Part shown: positions 36,675-44,138 of the stretch, in pieces
Layout of the letters: every line of letters starts with the position of its first letter
How positions within the stretch are numbered: the first letter of the stretch is position 1
Source of the DNA: CAHJXF01 sp038225855
GTDB lineage: Bacteria > Pseudomonadota > Gammaproteobacteria > Burkholderiales > Burkholderiaceae_D
NCBI GenBank assembly: GCA_038225855.1
Contig: JBBRQU010000004.1
Coordinates: forward strand, 75,395-139,394
Length of the DNA: 64,000 nucleotides
Direction of reading: 5' to 3'
The notes under the pieces: generated by a model
The model's input: only the letters and a program-made list of their open reading frames with translations
Databases searched by the model: none
Told to the model about the DNA's origin: nothing
Program-made: the position numbers and the translations under genes

Positions 36675-36803
36675 TCAGGTCATGATCCAGAGGACGTCGG
36701 GCATGCTGACGATCACCCCGATCAACAAGAGACCGACCGAGATGACGGCGATATTCATCACCGAATCGAGGACTGAAAATCTGAATTTCCGGTCGAATTT
36801 CAT
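36675..36803 (-). CDS. Small single-span membrane protein (42 residues)
   Basis: Hypothetical small protein not matching a family I recognise. A basic N-terminus (MKFDRKFRF) precedes one hydrophobic helix (SVMNIAVISVGLLLIGVIVS), and it ends PDVLWIMT. The ATG at 36803 has a strong GAGGAG ribosome site six bases upstream, the main evidence that it is translated. Its stop lies just beyond a REP-like pair. Residue composition is unlike the Arg-rich chance frames around it. Confidence 0.6.
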   Translation of the reverse strand: MKFDRKFRFSVLDSVMNIAVISVGLLLIGVIVSMPDVLWIMT

Positions 36804-36982
36804 TTGGTTCTCCTCTCGACGAAAGATTGAAAACGACGCTTGCTTTCGGGGTTTCATCCCGGGCTTCATTGCCGCGTCCTTGCATCGAGCCACTTGATTC
36901 TAGTCAACCAAGCATGTCATTTGCGGTGAGAATGCCCTGCTTGTTCGGTGCAAATTTCACGTCGGAAGACAGCCTGAAGCCC

Positions 36983-38413
36983 ATGCGCGCCCACTTCATT
37001 GCCAATCGCTGGACCGCCCCCCGATCAGAACAGTCGATCGCCGTCATCGATCCTTCCGACGGTCAGGTCTTCGACGCCATCGCGCGCGGCAACGCGGCCG
37101 ACATCGACGCCGCGGTCCATGCCGCGCGTCGCGCCTTCGACGGCGCATGGGGCTCCCTGTCGCCCGCCGAGCGCGGCCGTGCATTGCAGAAGCTCGCGCT
37201 GATACTCGTGGATCACGCCGAAGAACTCGCGCAAATCGAAGCGAAGGATTGCGGCAAGCCGTTGAAGCAGGCGCGCGCCGACGCGGCCGCGGTTGCGCGC
37301 TACTTCGAGTTCTACGGAGGCGCGGCCGACAAGCTCCACGGGCAGACGATCCCGTATCAGCACGACACCACGGTGCTGACGATCCGCGAGCCGCACGGCG
37401 TGACGGGCCACATCATTCCCTGGAATTACCCGCTGCAGATTTTCGGTCGCAGTGTCGGCGGTGCGCTCGCGGCCGGCAACGCCTGCGTCGTCAAGCCATC
37501 CGAAGACGCGTGCCTGTCGTTGCTGCGCGTGGCCGAGCTCGCAGCCGACGTGTTGCCTGCGGGCGCGCTCAACATCGTGACGGGTTACGGACACGAAGCC
37601 GGCGACGCGCTCGCGAAGCATCCCGGCATCGATCACCTGTCGTTCACCGGCTCGCCCGCGATCGGCAAGATCGTCGTGCGCGCGGCGGCCGAGCATCACA
37701 CGCCGGTCACGCTCGAACTCGGCGGCAAGTCGCCGCAGGTGGTGTTCGCCGATGCGGACCTCGATGCGATGCTGCCTGCGGTCGTCAACGCGATCGTGCA
37801 GAACGCGGGGCAGACGTGCTCGGCAGGCAGCCGCTTGCTGGTCGAGCGCGCCGCGTACGACAAGGTGCTCGATCTGGTCGCGTCGGTCTTCGAGAGTCTC
37901 GAGACCGGACCGGCGATGATGGACCTCGATTGCGGGCCGCTGATTCGCCAGAGCCAGTTGCAGCGCGTCTGGGATTTTCTGTGCGACGCAGAACACGATG
38001 CGATCCCCATCTTCGCGCAGGGACGCGTGGTCGATGAAGCACCGCAAGGCGGCTTCTATCAGGCGCCCACGTTGTTTCGCGATGTGCCGCCTCATCATCG
38101 GCTCGCGCAACAGGAAGTCTTCGGCCCGGTGCTCGCGGCGATGGCGTTCGAGGATGAAGCCGATGCGATACGCCTCGCCAATGGCACGGCCTTCGGCCTC
38201 GTCGCGGGCGTGTGGACGCGCGACGGCGCGCGGCAGATGCGCATGGCGCGCGCGATTCGCGGCGGCCAGGTGTTCGTCAACAATTACGGTGCGGCCGGCG
38301 GGGTCGAGCTGCCGTTCGGCGGCGTCGGTGCCAGCGGGCACGGACGCGAGAAAGGCTTCGAAGCGCTCTACGGTTTCACGACCTTGAAGACGATCGCGAT
38401 CCGCCATGGTTGA
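36983..38413 (+). CDS. Aldehyde dehydrogenase family protein
   Basis: NAD(P)+-dependent aldehyde dehydrogenase, 476 residues. Family features in order: IPWNYPLQIFGRSVGGALAA (cofactor site), the FTGSPAIGKIV loop, general-base Glu in LELGGKSPQVVFADADL, catalytic Cys in NAGQTCSAGSRLLVER, and the EVFGPVLAAM block. The substrate cannot be assigned. It is followed after 30 bases by an SDR oxidoreductase, and the two may oxidise an alcohol or aldehyde in sequence. The start MRAHFIANRW (36983) is the usual ALDH opening. Confidence 0.93.
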   Translation: MRAHFIANRWTAPRSEQSIAVIDPSDGQVFDAIARGNAADIDAAVHAARRAFDGAWGSLSPAERGRALQKLALILVDHAEELAQIEAKDCGKPLKQARADAAAVARYFEFYGGAADKLHGQTIPYQHDTTVLTIREPHGVTGHIIPWNYPLQIFGRSVGGALAAGNACVVKPSEDACLSLLRVAELAADVLPAGALNIVTGYGHEAGDALAKHPGIDHLSFTGSPAIGKIVVRAAAEHHTPVTLELGGKSPQVVFADADLDAMLPAVVNAIVQNAGQTCSAGSRLLVERAAYDKVLDLVASVFESLETGPAMMDLDCGPLIRQSQLQRVWDFLCDAEHDAIPIFAQGRVVDEAPQGGFYQAPTLFRDVPPHHRLAQQEVFGPVLAAMAFEDEADAIRLANGTAFGLVAGVWTRDGARQMRMARAIRGGQVFVNNYGAAGGVELPFGGVGASGHGREKGFEALYGFTTLKTIAIRHG

Positions 38414-38443
38414 CGACTCGCGTTGAAACGAAATGGAGAACCC

Positions 38444-39202
38444 ATGCGCTTGAAAGACAAGGTTGCGATCGTCACCGGCGGCGGCTCGGGATTCGGCGAA
38501 GGCATCGCGCACACGTTCGCGCGCGAGGGCGCCAAGGTGGTCGTCGCCGACATCGACGAAGCGGCAGCCACGCGCGTGGCCGACGCGATCGGCGCCGCGG
38601 GAGGCAAGGCGGTCGCGGCGCAAACCGATGTCTCGAAAGACGCCGATGTCGCCCGCCTGCTCGACGCAACGCTGGCCGCATTCGGCGACGCGCACATGGT
38701 CGTCAACAACGCGGGTACGACGCATCGCAACCGGCCGATGCTCGAGGTCGATGAAGCCGAATTCGATCGCGTCTACGCGGTCAACGTAAAGAGTATTTAC
38801 CTCACGGCCAGACACTTCGTGCCGCACTTTCGAAGGCGCGGCGGCGGCGTGTTCGTGAACATCGCGTCGACCGCCGGCGTGCGTCCGCGCCCCGGGCTCA
38901 CCTGGTACAACGGCAGCAAGGGCGCGGTGATCGTGACGAGTCGTTCGATGGCCGCCGAACTCGGGCCCGAGAACATCCGTGTCAACTGCGTGAACCCGGT
39001 GATCGGCGCGACTGGTTTGTTGACCGAGTTCATGGGCGCCGAAGACACGCCCGAGAATCGCAAACGTTTTCTCGCGACGATCCCGATGGGGCGCTTCTCG
39101 ACGCCTGAAGATGTCGCGAACGCGTGCCTCTATCTCGCGTCGGACGAGGCGCGGTTCATCACCGGCGTCTGTCTAGAAGTCGATGGCGGGCGGTGCGTGT
39201 GA
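38444..39202 (+). CDS. SDR-family oxidoreductase
   Basis: Classical short-chain dehydrogenase/reductase, 252 residues, Rossmann fold. Cofactor site VTGGGSGFGEGIA; NNAG motif in VVNNAGTTHRN; catalytic Ser in NIASTAG and Tyr-x3-Lys in WYNGSKGAV; C-terminal ITGVCLEVDGGRCV. An Asp at the end of beta-2 (VVADIDEAAA) suggests NAD(H) preference. The ATG at 38444 has GGAG six bases upstream. The gene carries the second copy of the 15-base motif (38786-38800). Substrate unknown. Confidence 0.93.
   Translation: MRLKDKVAIVTGGGSGFGEGIAHTFAREGAKVVVADIDEAAATRVADAIGAAGGKAVAAQTDVSKDADVARLLDATLAAFGDAHMVVNNAGTTHRNRPMLEVDEAEFDRVYAVNVKSIYLTARHFVPHFRRRGGGVFVNIASTAGVRPRPGLTWYNGSKGAVIVTSRSMAAELGPENIRVNCVNPVIGATGLLTEFMGAEDTPENRKRFLATIPMGRFSTPEDVANACLYLASDEARFITGVCLEVDGGRCV
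38786..38800 (+). repeat. 15-base motif GTAAAGAGTATTTAC, copy 2
   Basis: Identical to the copy at 9065-9079 and again read as VKSIY, here in an SDR gene, with codons rare for this window. Arms GTAAA/TTTAC flank a five-base centre. Confidence 0.6.
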
Positions 39203-39212
39203 TGAACACCGC

Positions 39213-39230
39213 GTGCGCTTGCAAGCGCAC
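39213..39230. repeat. Short palindrome related to the REP compound elements
   Basis: GTGCGCTTGCAAGCGCAC, a perfect 18-base palindrome sharing the TGCGCTTGCAAGCGCA core of the palindromes at 34317-34340 and 54551-54574. Confidence 0.6.
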
Positions 39231-39273
39231 ACGGCGCGTTCGGCTCGGCTCATGCGCCTCGAATTCCCGAACA

Positions 39274-39321
39274 CGTATCACGGACGTGTGCCTCGAAGTG
39301 GATGGAGGACGATGCGTTTGA
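39274..39321 (+). pseudogene. Remnant of a second SDR gene (3' end only)
   Basis: Sixteen codons read RITDVCLEVDGGRCV-stop, nearly the same peptide as the end of the intact SDR (ITGVCLEVDGGRCV). Third-codon bases differ widely, so this is an old paralogue tail rather than a recent copy. Nothing upstream of it back to 39203 resembles an SDR; a short palindrome lies between. Confidence 0.65.
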
Positions 39322-39333
39322 CGAACTTCCCGT

Positions 39334-39849
39334 TTACTTGAAGAGCTCCGCCACCGTACTCATGGGCAGGAACATGCGTCGCGCGTATTCGGGCAGGGGC
39401 CTGAAGCCGTAGCGATCGTAGAACTTCGCCGCGCTTTCATCCTTGGCATCGACGATCACAGCCATGGCGCCTATGTCGTCGGCAACCTCGAGGCTGCGAC
39501 GCAACGCGTCGAGAAGGAGGAAATCGCCGAACCCCCTCCCCTTCGCGCTTTGATCGACCGCGAGACGGCCGAGCAACGTCACCGGCAGTTCTGGATAGCG
39601 CGGTAGCTTCTTGTGCAGGGCTGCCGGCAGAGCATCGAGCAAAATGCTCGCGGATGACAGCGTGTAGTAGCCGAGCACACGCGTCGCCGGTGGCTCGGTA
39701 AGGGCGAAGGCGGCCGCGACGCGACTGTCGGCGTCGTGGCGCGCCTGAGCTTGCAGGTAACGATCGAGCGTCACGACGCCGCACGAAAATTCCTTGCGGT
39801 TATGCGCCTTCGTCAGACGATCGATGTGGGGGACGGCCGCGGCCGTCAA
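39334..39849 (-). CDS. GNAT-type toxin (TacT-like) of a toxin-antitoxin pair
   Basis: A 171-residue acetyltransferase toxin. Members acetylate charged aminoacyl-tRNA and block translation. The family pattern is clear: FSCGVVTLDRYLQAQARHDA, GYYTLSSASI, acetyl-CoA loop LGRLAVDQSAKGRGFGDFLL, VDAKDESAAKFYDRYGF. It starts with TTG immediately after the antitoxin stop (TGATTG), so its translation probably depends on the antitoxin and is weak, which fits a toxin. Confidence 0.88.
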   Translation of the reverse strand: MTAAAVPHIDRLTKAHNRKEFSCGVVTLDRYLQAQARHDADSRVAAAFALTEPPATRVLGYYTLSSASILLDALPAALHKKLPRYPELPVTLLGRLAVDQSAKGRGFGDFLLLDALRRSLEVADDIGAMAVIVDAKDESAAKFYDRYGFRPLPEYARRMFLPMSTVAELFK

Positions 39850-40188
39850 TCAAAACCCCATCCGCGTCCGATAGATGGCCGCTGCCTTGCGAAGACGTGC
39901 GTTTGGCTTGCCCGGGGCCAAAAGCGCGCTCACGAATGCGATCTGCCCTTTCCGGCCCAGATCAATAGCTTCGTGTTGCTGCAAGACACGGCGAGCGTTT
40001 TCCTGCGCGCTCGCAACGACGAAGTCGCTTAACGAGCGCCCTGAGAGCTCCGCCGCCTTCTGCAGTTGCGCTTTTTGTTCGACAGTGACGCGCGCCTCCA
40101 GACGCGCATCGGCCCGCTTGCGGACTGGCGTCTTCGCTTTTTTCGGGTGTGCGGAACGCGTCGGTCGTTCTGTAGCGGGGGCGTGCAT
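39850..40188 (-). CDS. DUF1778 antitoxin (TacA-like)
   Basis: A 112-residue ribbon-helix-helix antitoxin. After a basic Lys/Arg/Pro-rich N-terminal extension of about 25 residues comes the DUF1778 core: ARLEARVTVEQKAQLQKAAE then LSGRSLSDFVVASAQENARR. The C-terminal part should bind and neutralise the toxin. The ATG at 40188 has AAGGAG six bases upstream. It is first in the operon, with tandem sites in the promoter suggesting autoregulation. Confidence 0.88.
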   Translation of the reverse strand: MHAPATERPTRSAHPKKAKTPVRKRADARLEARVTVEQKAQLQKAAELSGRSLSDFVVASAQENARRVLQQHEAIDLGRKGQIAFVSALLAPGKPNARLRKAAAIYRTRMGF

Positions 40189-40224
40189 GCTTGCTCCTTC
40201 TGTCGAATACACTTTCACGCCATA

Positions 40225-40243
40225 ATGTACGGCGGATGTACGG
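40225..40243 (-). promoter_or_regulatory. Tandem repeat operator of the toxin-antitoxin operon
   Basis: ATGTACGG-CGG-ATGTACGG (plus strand), two identical eight-base sites with a three-base spacer, 37 bases upstream of the antitoxin start and overlapping the probable -10 region. It is a likely site for the ribbon-helix-helix antitoxin. The rest of the gap 40189-40343 holds nothing recognisable. Confidence 0.6.
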
Positions 40244-40343
40244 ACCGCGCAAGTATTCTTTGGCACACCGTATCAAGGACTTGGCCATACGGATTTTCCG
40301 AAGCCCTGTCCCATCGCGCTGCAGAGAACAGGATGAGCACGTT

Positions 40344-41033
40344 TCAAAGCCAGGTCACGATCTCATCTAGCGGTTTCTTGATTCCGCCGTGTACCGGCAC
40401 CTTGCAATCGCCTTTCGGATAACCGACGACCAGCAGGATCACGGGCTTCTCCCATGCAGGCCGCTCGCAGATCTCGTTCAGGAAGTTCATCGGACTCGGC
40501 GTATGCGTGAGCGCCGCGAGCCCGGCATGATGCAGCGCTGCGATCAGAAAGCCGCTGGCGATCCCGACCGACTCGGGTACGTAGTAATGCTTGACCATGC
40601 GGCCGTCGGGACGCTGACCCGACTTGACGGCGAAGATCGCGATCAACACCGGCGCTTCTTCGAGGAATGGCTTGTCGCTGTCGGTGCCGAGCGGCGCGAG
40701 AGCTTCGAGCCATTCCTTGGGCGCGCGACCCGCGTAGAACGCGCGTTCTTCCTCTTCGGCGGCCACGCGTATGCGCGCTTTGCGTTGCCGATCGCGGATC
40801 ACCACGAAGTGCCACGGCTGCTGGTTCGCGCCCGATGGCGCTGTCCCCGCCGCTGCGAGGCATGCGCGAATCACGTCATCGGAAACATCCTCCGACGAAA
40901 ACTCGCGGACGCTGCGACGTCGTCGAAGCTCGGCATGAAAGGCATGCGCACGCGCCGCCATCTCGTCGGGCGCGTAACGGCGATAGTCGGGCAACGCTTC
41001 GAGCACGAGCGCCGCTGGCATCGATTCCGACAT
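40344..41033 (-). CDS. Nitroreductase-family flavoprotein
   Basis: FMN-dependent oxidoreductase, 229 residues. Recognisable elements: FMN-phosphate contact RRRSVREFSSEDV, GTAPSGANQQPWHFVVI, then GIASGFLIAALHHAGLAALTHTPSPM and VVGYPKGD. The subgroup resembles the BluB/iodotyrosine-dehalogenase type more than classical NfsB, but the substrate is not determined. The ATG at 41033 follows the dctM stop by eight bases, so it is probably the last gene of the TRAP operon. Confidence 0.88.
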   Translation of the reverse strand: MSESMPAALVLEALPDYRRYAPDEMAARAHAFHAELRRRRSVREFSSEDVSDDVIRACLAAAGTAPSGANQQPWHFVVIRDRQRKARIRVAAEEEERAFYAGRAPKEWLEALAPLGTDSDKPFLEEAPVLIAIFAVKSGQRPDGRMVKHYYVPESVGIASGFLIAALHHAGLAALTHTPSPMNFLNEICERPAWEKPVILLVVGYPKGDCKVPVHGGIKKPLDEIVTWL

Positions 41034-41041
41034 GAGGGCTT

Positions 41042-42469
41042 CTACTTCGACGTGTGATAGACGAGATCGCGCAGCGCCAGCGAAATCGGCGGCACGTAGG
41101 TGATCAGCATCAGGCAGCCGAGCACGACCAGCACGAACGGTATCAATCGCGTGACGATGCGATCGAGCGAGATTTTCGCGACCGTACAGGCCGCGAACAG
41201 ATTGACGCCGAACGGCGGCGTGATCATGCCGAGCGCGAGGTTGACGACCATGATGGTTCCGAAGTGGACCGGGTCGATGCCGAACTGCGCGGCCACCGGC
41301 GCGAGTATCGGCGCGAGCACGATGATCGACGCCGAAGTCTCGATGAACATGCCGATGATGAAAAGCGCACCGTTGACGCCGAGCAGAAACCATCCCGGCG
41401 TCTGCAGGGTCGCCTTGAGATAGGCGCCGATCAGGTCCGGCACGCCCGCGCGCGTGATCAGGTAGCTGAAGAGGCCGGCGTTGGCGATGATGAACATGAT
41501 CACCGACGACGAGATCACCGACTTCTTCAACACCGTGCCGACATCGACGATGCGCGTCTCGCGAAACACGACCACGCCCACGATCAACGCGTAGAACACC
41601 GCGACCACCGACGCCTCGGTGGGCGTGAAGATGCCGCCGTAGATGCCACCCAGAATGATGACCGGCATCAGCAGTGCCAGCGCGGCATGCGTGACGACGA
41701 TGCGCCGCAGGCGCGGCACGACGAGAAACACCGCGAGATAGATCAGAGGCGCAAGCAGATGCACGGTCGGATGCGAGACGACGCTGTTGGCGGCCATCAC
41801 GACAGCGACGAATCCCACGATGAACGCGATGTCGATCGCCGCGGTGACGATAGGCAATCGTCCATCGCCATCGGTCTTCCCCCAACCCTTGAGCTTGCAG
41901 GTGATGAAGACCCACAGCATCAAGGCGACGCCGATCAACAGGCCCGGACCGAAGCCCGCGATGAAAAGTTCTCCGATCGACACCTCGGCCGAGACGCCAT
42001 AGAGAATCATCGGGATCGACGGCGGGATGATCACGCCGAGCTCGGCCGACGTGGCCTGAAGGGCCGCGGCGTAAGTGACCGGGTAGCCGCGCTTGATCAA
42101 CGCCGGAATGAGGATCGCGCCGATCGCGAATGTGGTCGCGACCGAAGACCCGGACACGGCCGCGAAGATCATGCACGTCAGCACGCACGTCATCGGCAGG
42201 CCGCCTTGCACGCCGCCGACGATCGAGCGTGCGAACTCGACCAGGCGTCGCGAGATGCCGCCGGTTTCCATCAGGTTGCCGGCGAGAATGAAGAACGGGA
42301 TCGCCGCGAGAGGAAAGCGGTTGATCGAGGAGAACATCTCCTTGACCGTGACGAGTTGCGGCAGCCCCGAAATCTGCACGCCGAACACGCTCGCCAATCC
42401 GATCGAGACCGCGACCGAAATGCTGAGCGCGAAGCACAGCAGCATCGTGAACAGCATTGCGGTCGACAT
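41042..42469 (-). CDS. dctM: TRAP transporter large permease DctM
   Basis: Membrane subunit of a Na+-driven tripartite transporter for organic acids. Typical segments: FPLAAIPFFILAGNLMETGG, MIFAAVSGSSVATTFAIG, GVIIPPSIPMILYGV, GIFTPTEASVVAVFYAL, LGMITPPFGVNLF. At 475 residues it is about 50 longer than the usual 425: residues about 196-255 add a polar loop (GKTDGDGRLP) and two extra hydrophobic segments between the halves. Operon: dctP-dctQ-dctM-nitroreductase. Confidence 0.93.
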   Translation of the reverse strand: MSTAMLFTMLLCFALSISVAVSIGLASVFGVQISGLPQLVTVKEMFSSINRFPLAAIPFFILAGNLMETGGISRRLVEFARSIVGGVQGGLPMTCVLTCMIFAAVSGSSVATTFAIGAILIPALIKRGYPVTYAAALQATSAELGVIIPPSIPMILYGVSAEVSIGELFIAGFGPGLLIGVALMLWVFITCKLKGWGKTDGDGRLPIVTAAIDIAFIVGFVAVVMAANSVVSHPTVHLLAPLIYLAVFLVVPRLRRIVVTHAALALLMPVIILGGIYGGIFTPTEASVVAVFYALIVGVVVFRETRIVDVGTVLKKSVISSSVIMFIIANAGLFSYLITRAGVPDLIGAYLKATLQTPGWFLLGVNGALFIIGMFIETSASIIVLAPILAPVAAQFGIDPVHFGTIMVVNLALGMITPPFGVNLFAACTVAKISLDRIVTRLIPFVLVVLGCLMLITYVPPISLALRDLVYHTSK

Positions 42470-42496
42470 GTCAGGCGCCCTCGACGGGAGGAAGCG

Positions 42497-42991
42497 TCAT
42501 TGCGCGGTCTCCAGCTCTTCGCGTTTGGGATCGAGCCAGTTGCCGATCACGCCCACCATCGCGAACGCCGCGCCCACCGGCAGCGCGGCATAAGCCCACG
42601 TCATCGAAAACGCTTCGAGACCGATGATGGTCTGCACCCTGCCGCGCATCGCGTAGTCGATGCCGAACCAGAAGATCACCGCGAGCAGAAAGAGACCGGC
42701 GACCCCGATCAGCGTCTCGAGCGCGCGCCGCGGAGCGCGCGGCAACGCGCGGTACAGCACGTCGACCGATACCATCGCGCCGAGACGAAACGCCGTGGGA
42801 ATGCCGAGGAAGACCATCCAGATCAGCGTGAAGCGGATCAGCACTTCGCTCCATTCGGCCGGCTGCTCGAGCACGAAGCGCGTGATGACCTGATACATGC
42901 CGAGACACGCCGCGATCGCGAGCATCAGGCAGGCGCCGAGCATCGCGACGCCGTTGATGCGGCGCTCGAACGCGAGGATGTACGCCTTCAT
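42497..42991 (-). CDS. dctQ: TRAP transporter small permease DctQ
   Basis: A 164-residue, four-helix membrane subunit. Hydrophobic segments start at GVAMLGACLMLAIAACLGMY; the family motif is FVLEQPAEWSEVLIRFTLIW, followed by FRLGAMVSVDVLYR. The start is set at MKAYILAFERRING (42991); in-frame sequence upstream is encoded by a REP-like hairpin and is not family-like. It is 27 bases before dctM. Confidence 0.9.
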   Translation of the reverse strand: MKAYILAFERRINGVAMLGACLMLAIAACLGMYQVITRFVLEQPAEWSEVLIRFTLIWMVFLGIPTAFRLGAMVSVDVLYRALPRAPRRALETLIGVAGLFLLAVIFWFGIDYAMRGRVQTIIGLEAFSMTWAYAALPVGAAFAMVGVIGNWLDPKREELETAQ

Positions 42992-43017
42992 CCGACGGCG
43001 TCGGTCGCAAGACGCTG

Positions 43018-43037
43018 GAGTCCCGCGTGCGCGGGAA
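43018..43037. repeat. REP-like hairpin E
   Basis: AGTCCCGC-GTGC-GCGGGAAC, one end base unpaired, in the 94-base gap between dctP and dctQ. In mRNA it could set different stability for the binding protein and the permease. Confidence 0.8.
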
Positions 43038-43085
43038 CGACAGCGGTTCCGTGGATGCCGTCGCTCATCCGGCAATCATCCGCAA

Positions 43086-44096
43086 TCACTTGTAGTTCTT
43101 GATGCGGTCGATGTTGTCTTGACCGAACTGCTTTGCGAACTCGACATACACCGGCGCGAGCGCGGCCTGGAACCTGGCCTTGTCGATGTTCTCGGTCACC
43201 TGCATGCCCTTCGCGCGCAGGTCGGCGACCGCGGTCTTCTCGTCCGCGTCGACGCGCGCGCGATTGGCTTTCACGGCTTCCTTAGCGGCGTCGACGAAGT
43301 TCTTCTTGTCCTCGGCCGAAAGCTTGTCGTACGCGGCCTTATTCATCAGCAGCACGCACGGCGAATAGACGTGGCCCGTCAGCGACAGATATTTCTGCAC
43401 CTGCTCGAACTTGGCCGCGGTGATCACCGACAGCGGATTCTCCTGACCATCGACAGTACCCTGTTGAAGCGCGGTGAAGACTTCGGTGAATGCCATCGGC
43501 GTGGGGATGATGCCGAAGCCCTTGTACGCCTGGATATGAACAGGGTTCTCCATCGTGCGCATCTTGAGGCCGCGCAGATCTTCGGGCGTCAAGACCGGCC
43601 GCTTGTTGTTGGTCATGTGACGAAAGCCGTTCTCGCCCCACGCGAGCGCCACCATGCCCTTGGACGGAAACCTGGCGAGCAGGTCCTGGCCGATCGGACC
43701 GTCGAGCACCGCGCGCGCGTGCGCGTAATCCCGGAACAGAAACGGCACGTCGAGGATCTTCACTTCGGGAACGAAGTTGGGCACCGGACCGGTCGACGTG
43801 AACGTGAGCTCCTGCGTTCCGAGCTGCACTGCTTCGACCGATTCGCGCTCGGCGCCGAGCGCGCCCGAATAAAAAGTCTGGACCTTGTAGCGCCCGGTGG
43901 TGCGGCGCTCGACTTCCCTGGCAAAGGTGTCGATCGCAACGCCCTGATGCGAATTCTGCGAGACCGAGATGCTGATCTTCATCGAGGTCTGCGCCGAAGC
44001 CGCGAGCGAAAAGCCGCACGCCAACACGCAGGAAACGAGGGCCGCGGCAAAGCGGATCAGCGGCGCGCGCTGCTCACTTACGAGAGGATGATTCAT
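43086..44096 (-). CDS. dctP: TRAP transporter substrate-binding protein DctP
   Basis: Periplasmic solute-binding protein, 336 residues. Signal peptide with hydrophobic LIRFAAALVSCVLACGFSLA and cleavage probably after ASAQ near residue 36. DctP features: YSGALGAERESVEAVQLGTQ, the carboxylate-binding Arg region KMRTMENPVHIQAYKGFG, and TALQQGTVDGQENP. A C4-dicarboxylate or related acid is a likely ligand, but the specific substrate is not known. First gene of the operon. Confidence 0.93.
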   Translation of the reverse strand: MNHPLVSEQRAPLIRFAAALVSCVLACGFSLAASAQTSMKISISVSQNSHQGVAIDTFAREVERRTTGRYKVQTFYSGALGAERESVEAVQLGTQELTFTSTGPVPNFVPEVKILDVPFLFRDYAHARAVLDGPIGQDLLARFPSKGMVALAWGENGFRHMTNNKRPVLTPEDLRGLKMRTMENPVHIQAYKGFGIIPTPMAFTEVFTALQQGTVDGQENPLSVITAAKFEQVQKYLSLTGHVYSPCVLLMNKAAYDKLSAEDKKNFVDAAKEAVKANRARVDADEKTAVADLRAKGMQVTENIDKARFQAALAPVYVEFAKQFGQDNIDRIKNYK

Positions 44097-44138
44097 TCAG
44101 GGTCTCCTGATCTTGTGGTCGTGCGAGTCAAGCCATCA

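Noticed and set aside
41034..42437. Apparent N-terminal extension of the nitroreductase through the dctM region
   Set aside because: It is an out-of-frame reading of dctM; the nitroreductase similarity starts at the ATG at 41033.
41054..43102. Long plus-strand reading frame opposite dctM and dctQ, rich in Asp, His and Arg
   Set aside because: Low-complexity shadow of two clear membrane-protein genes.
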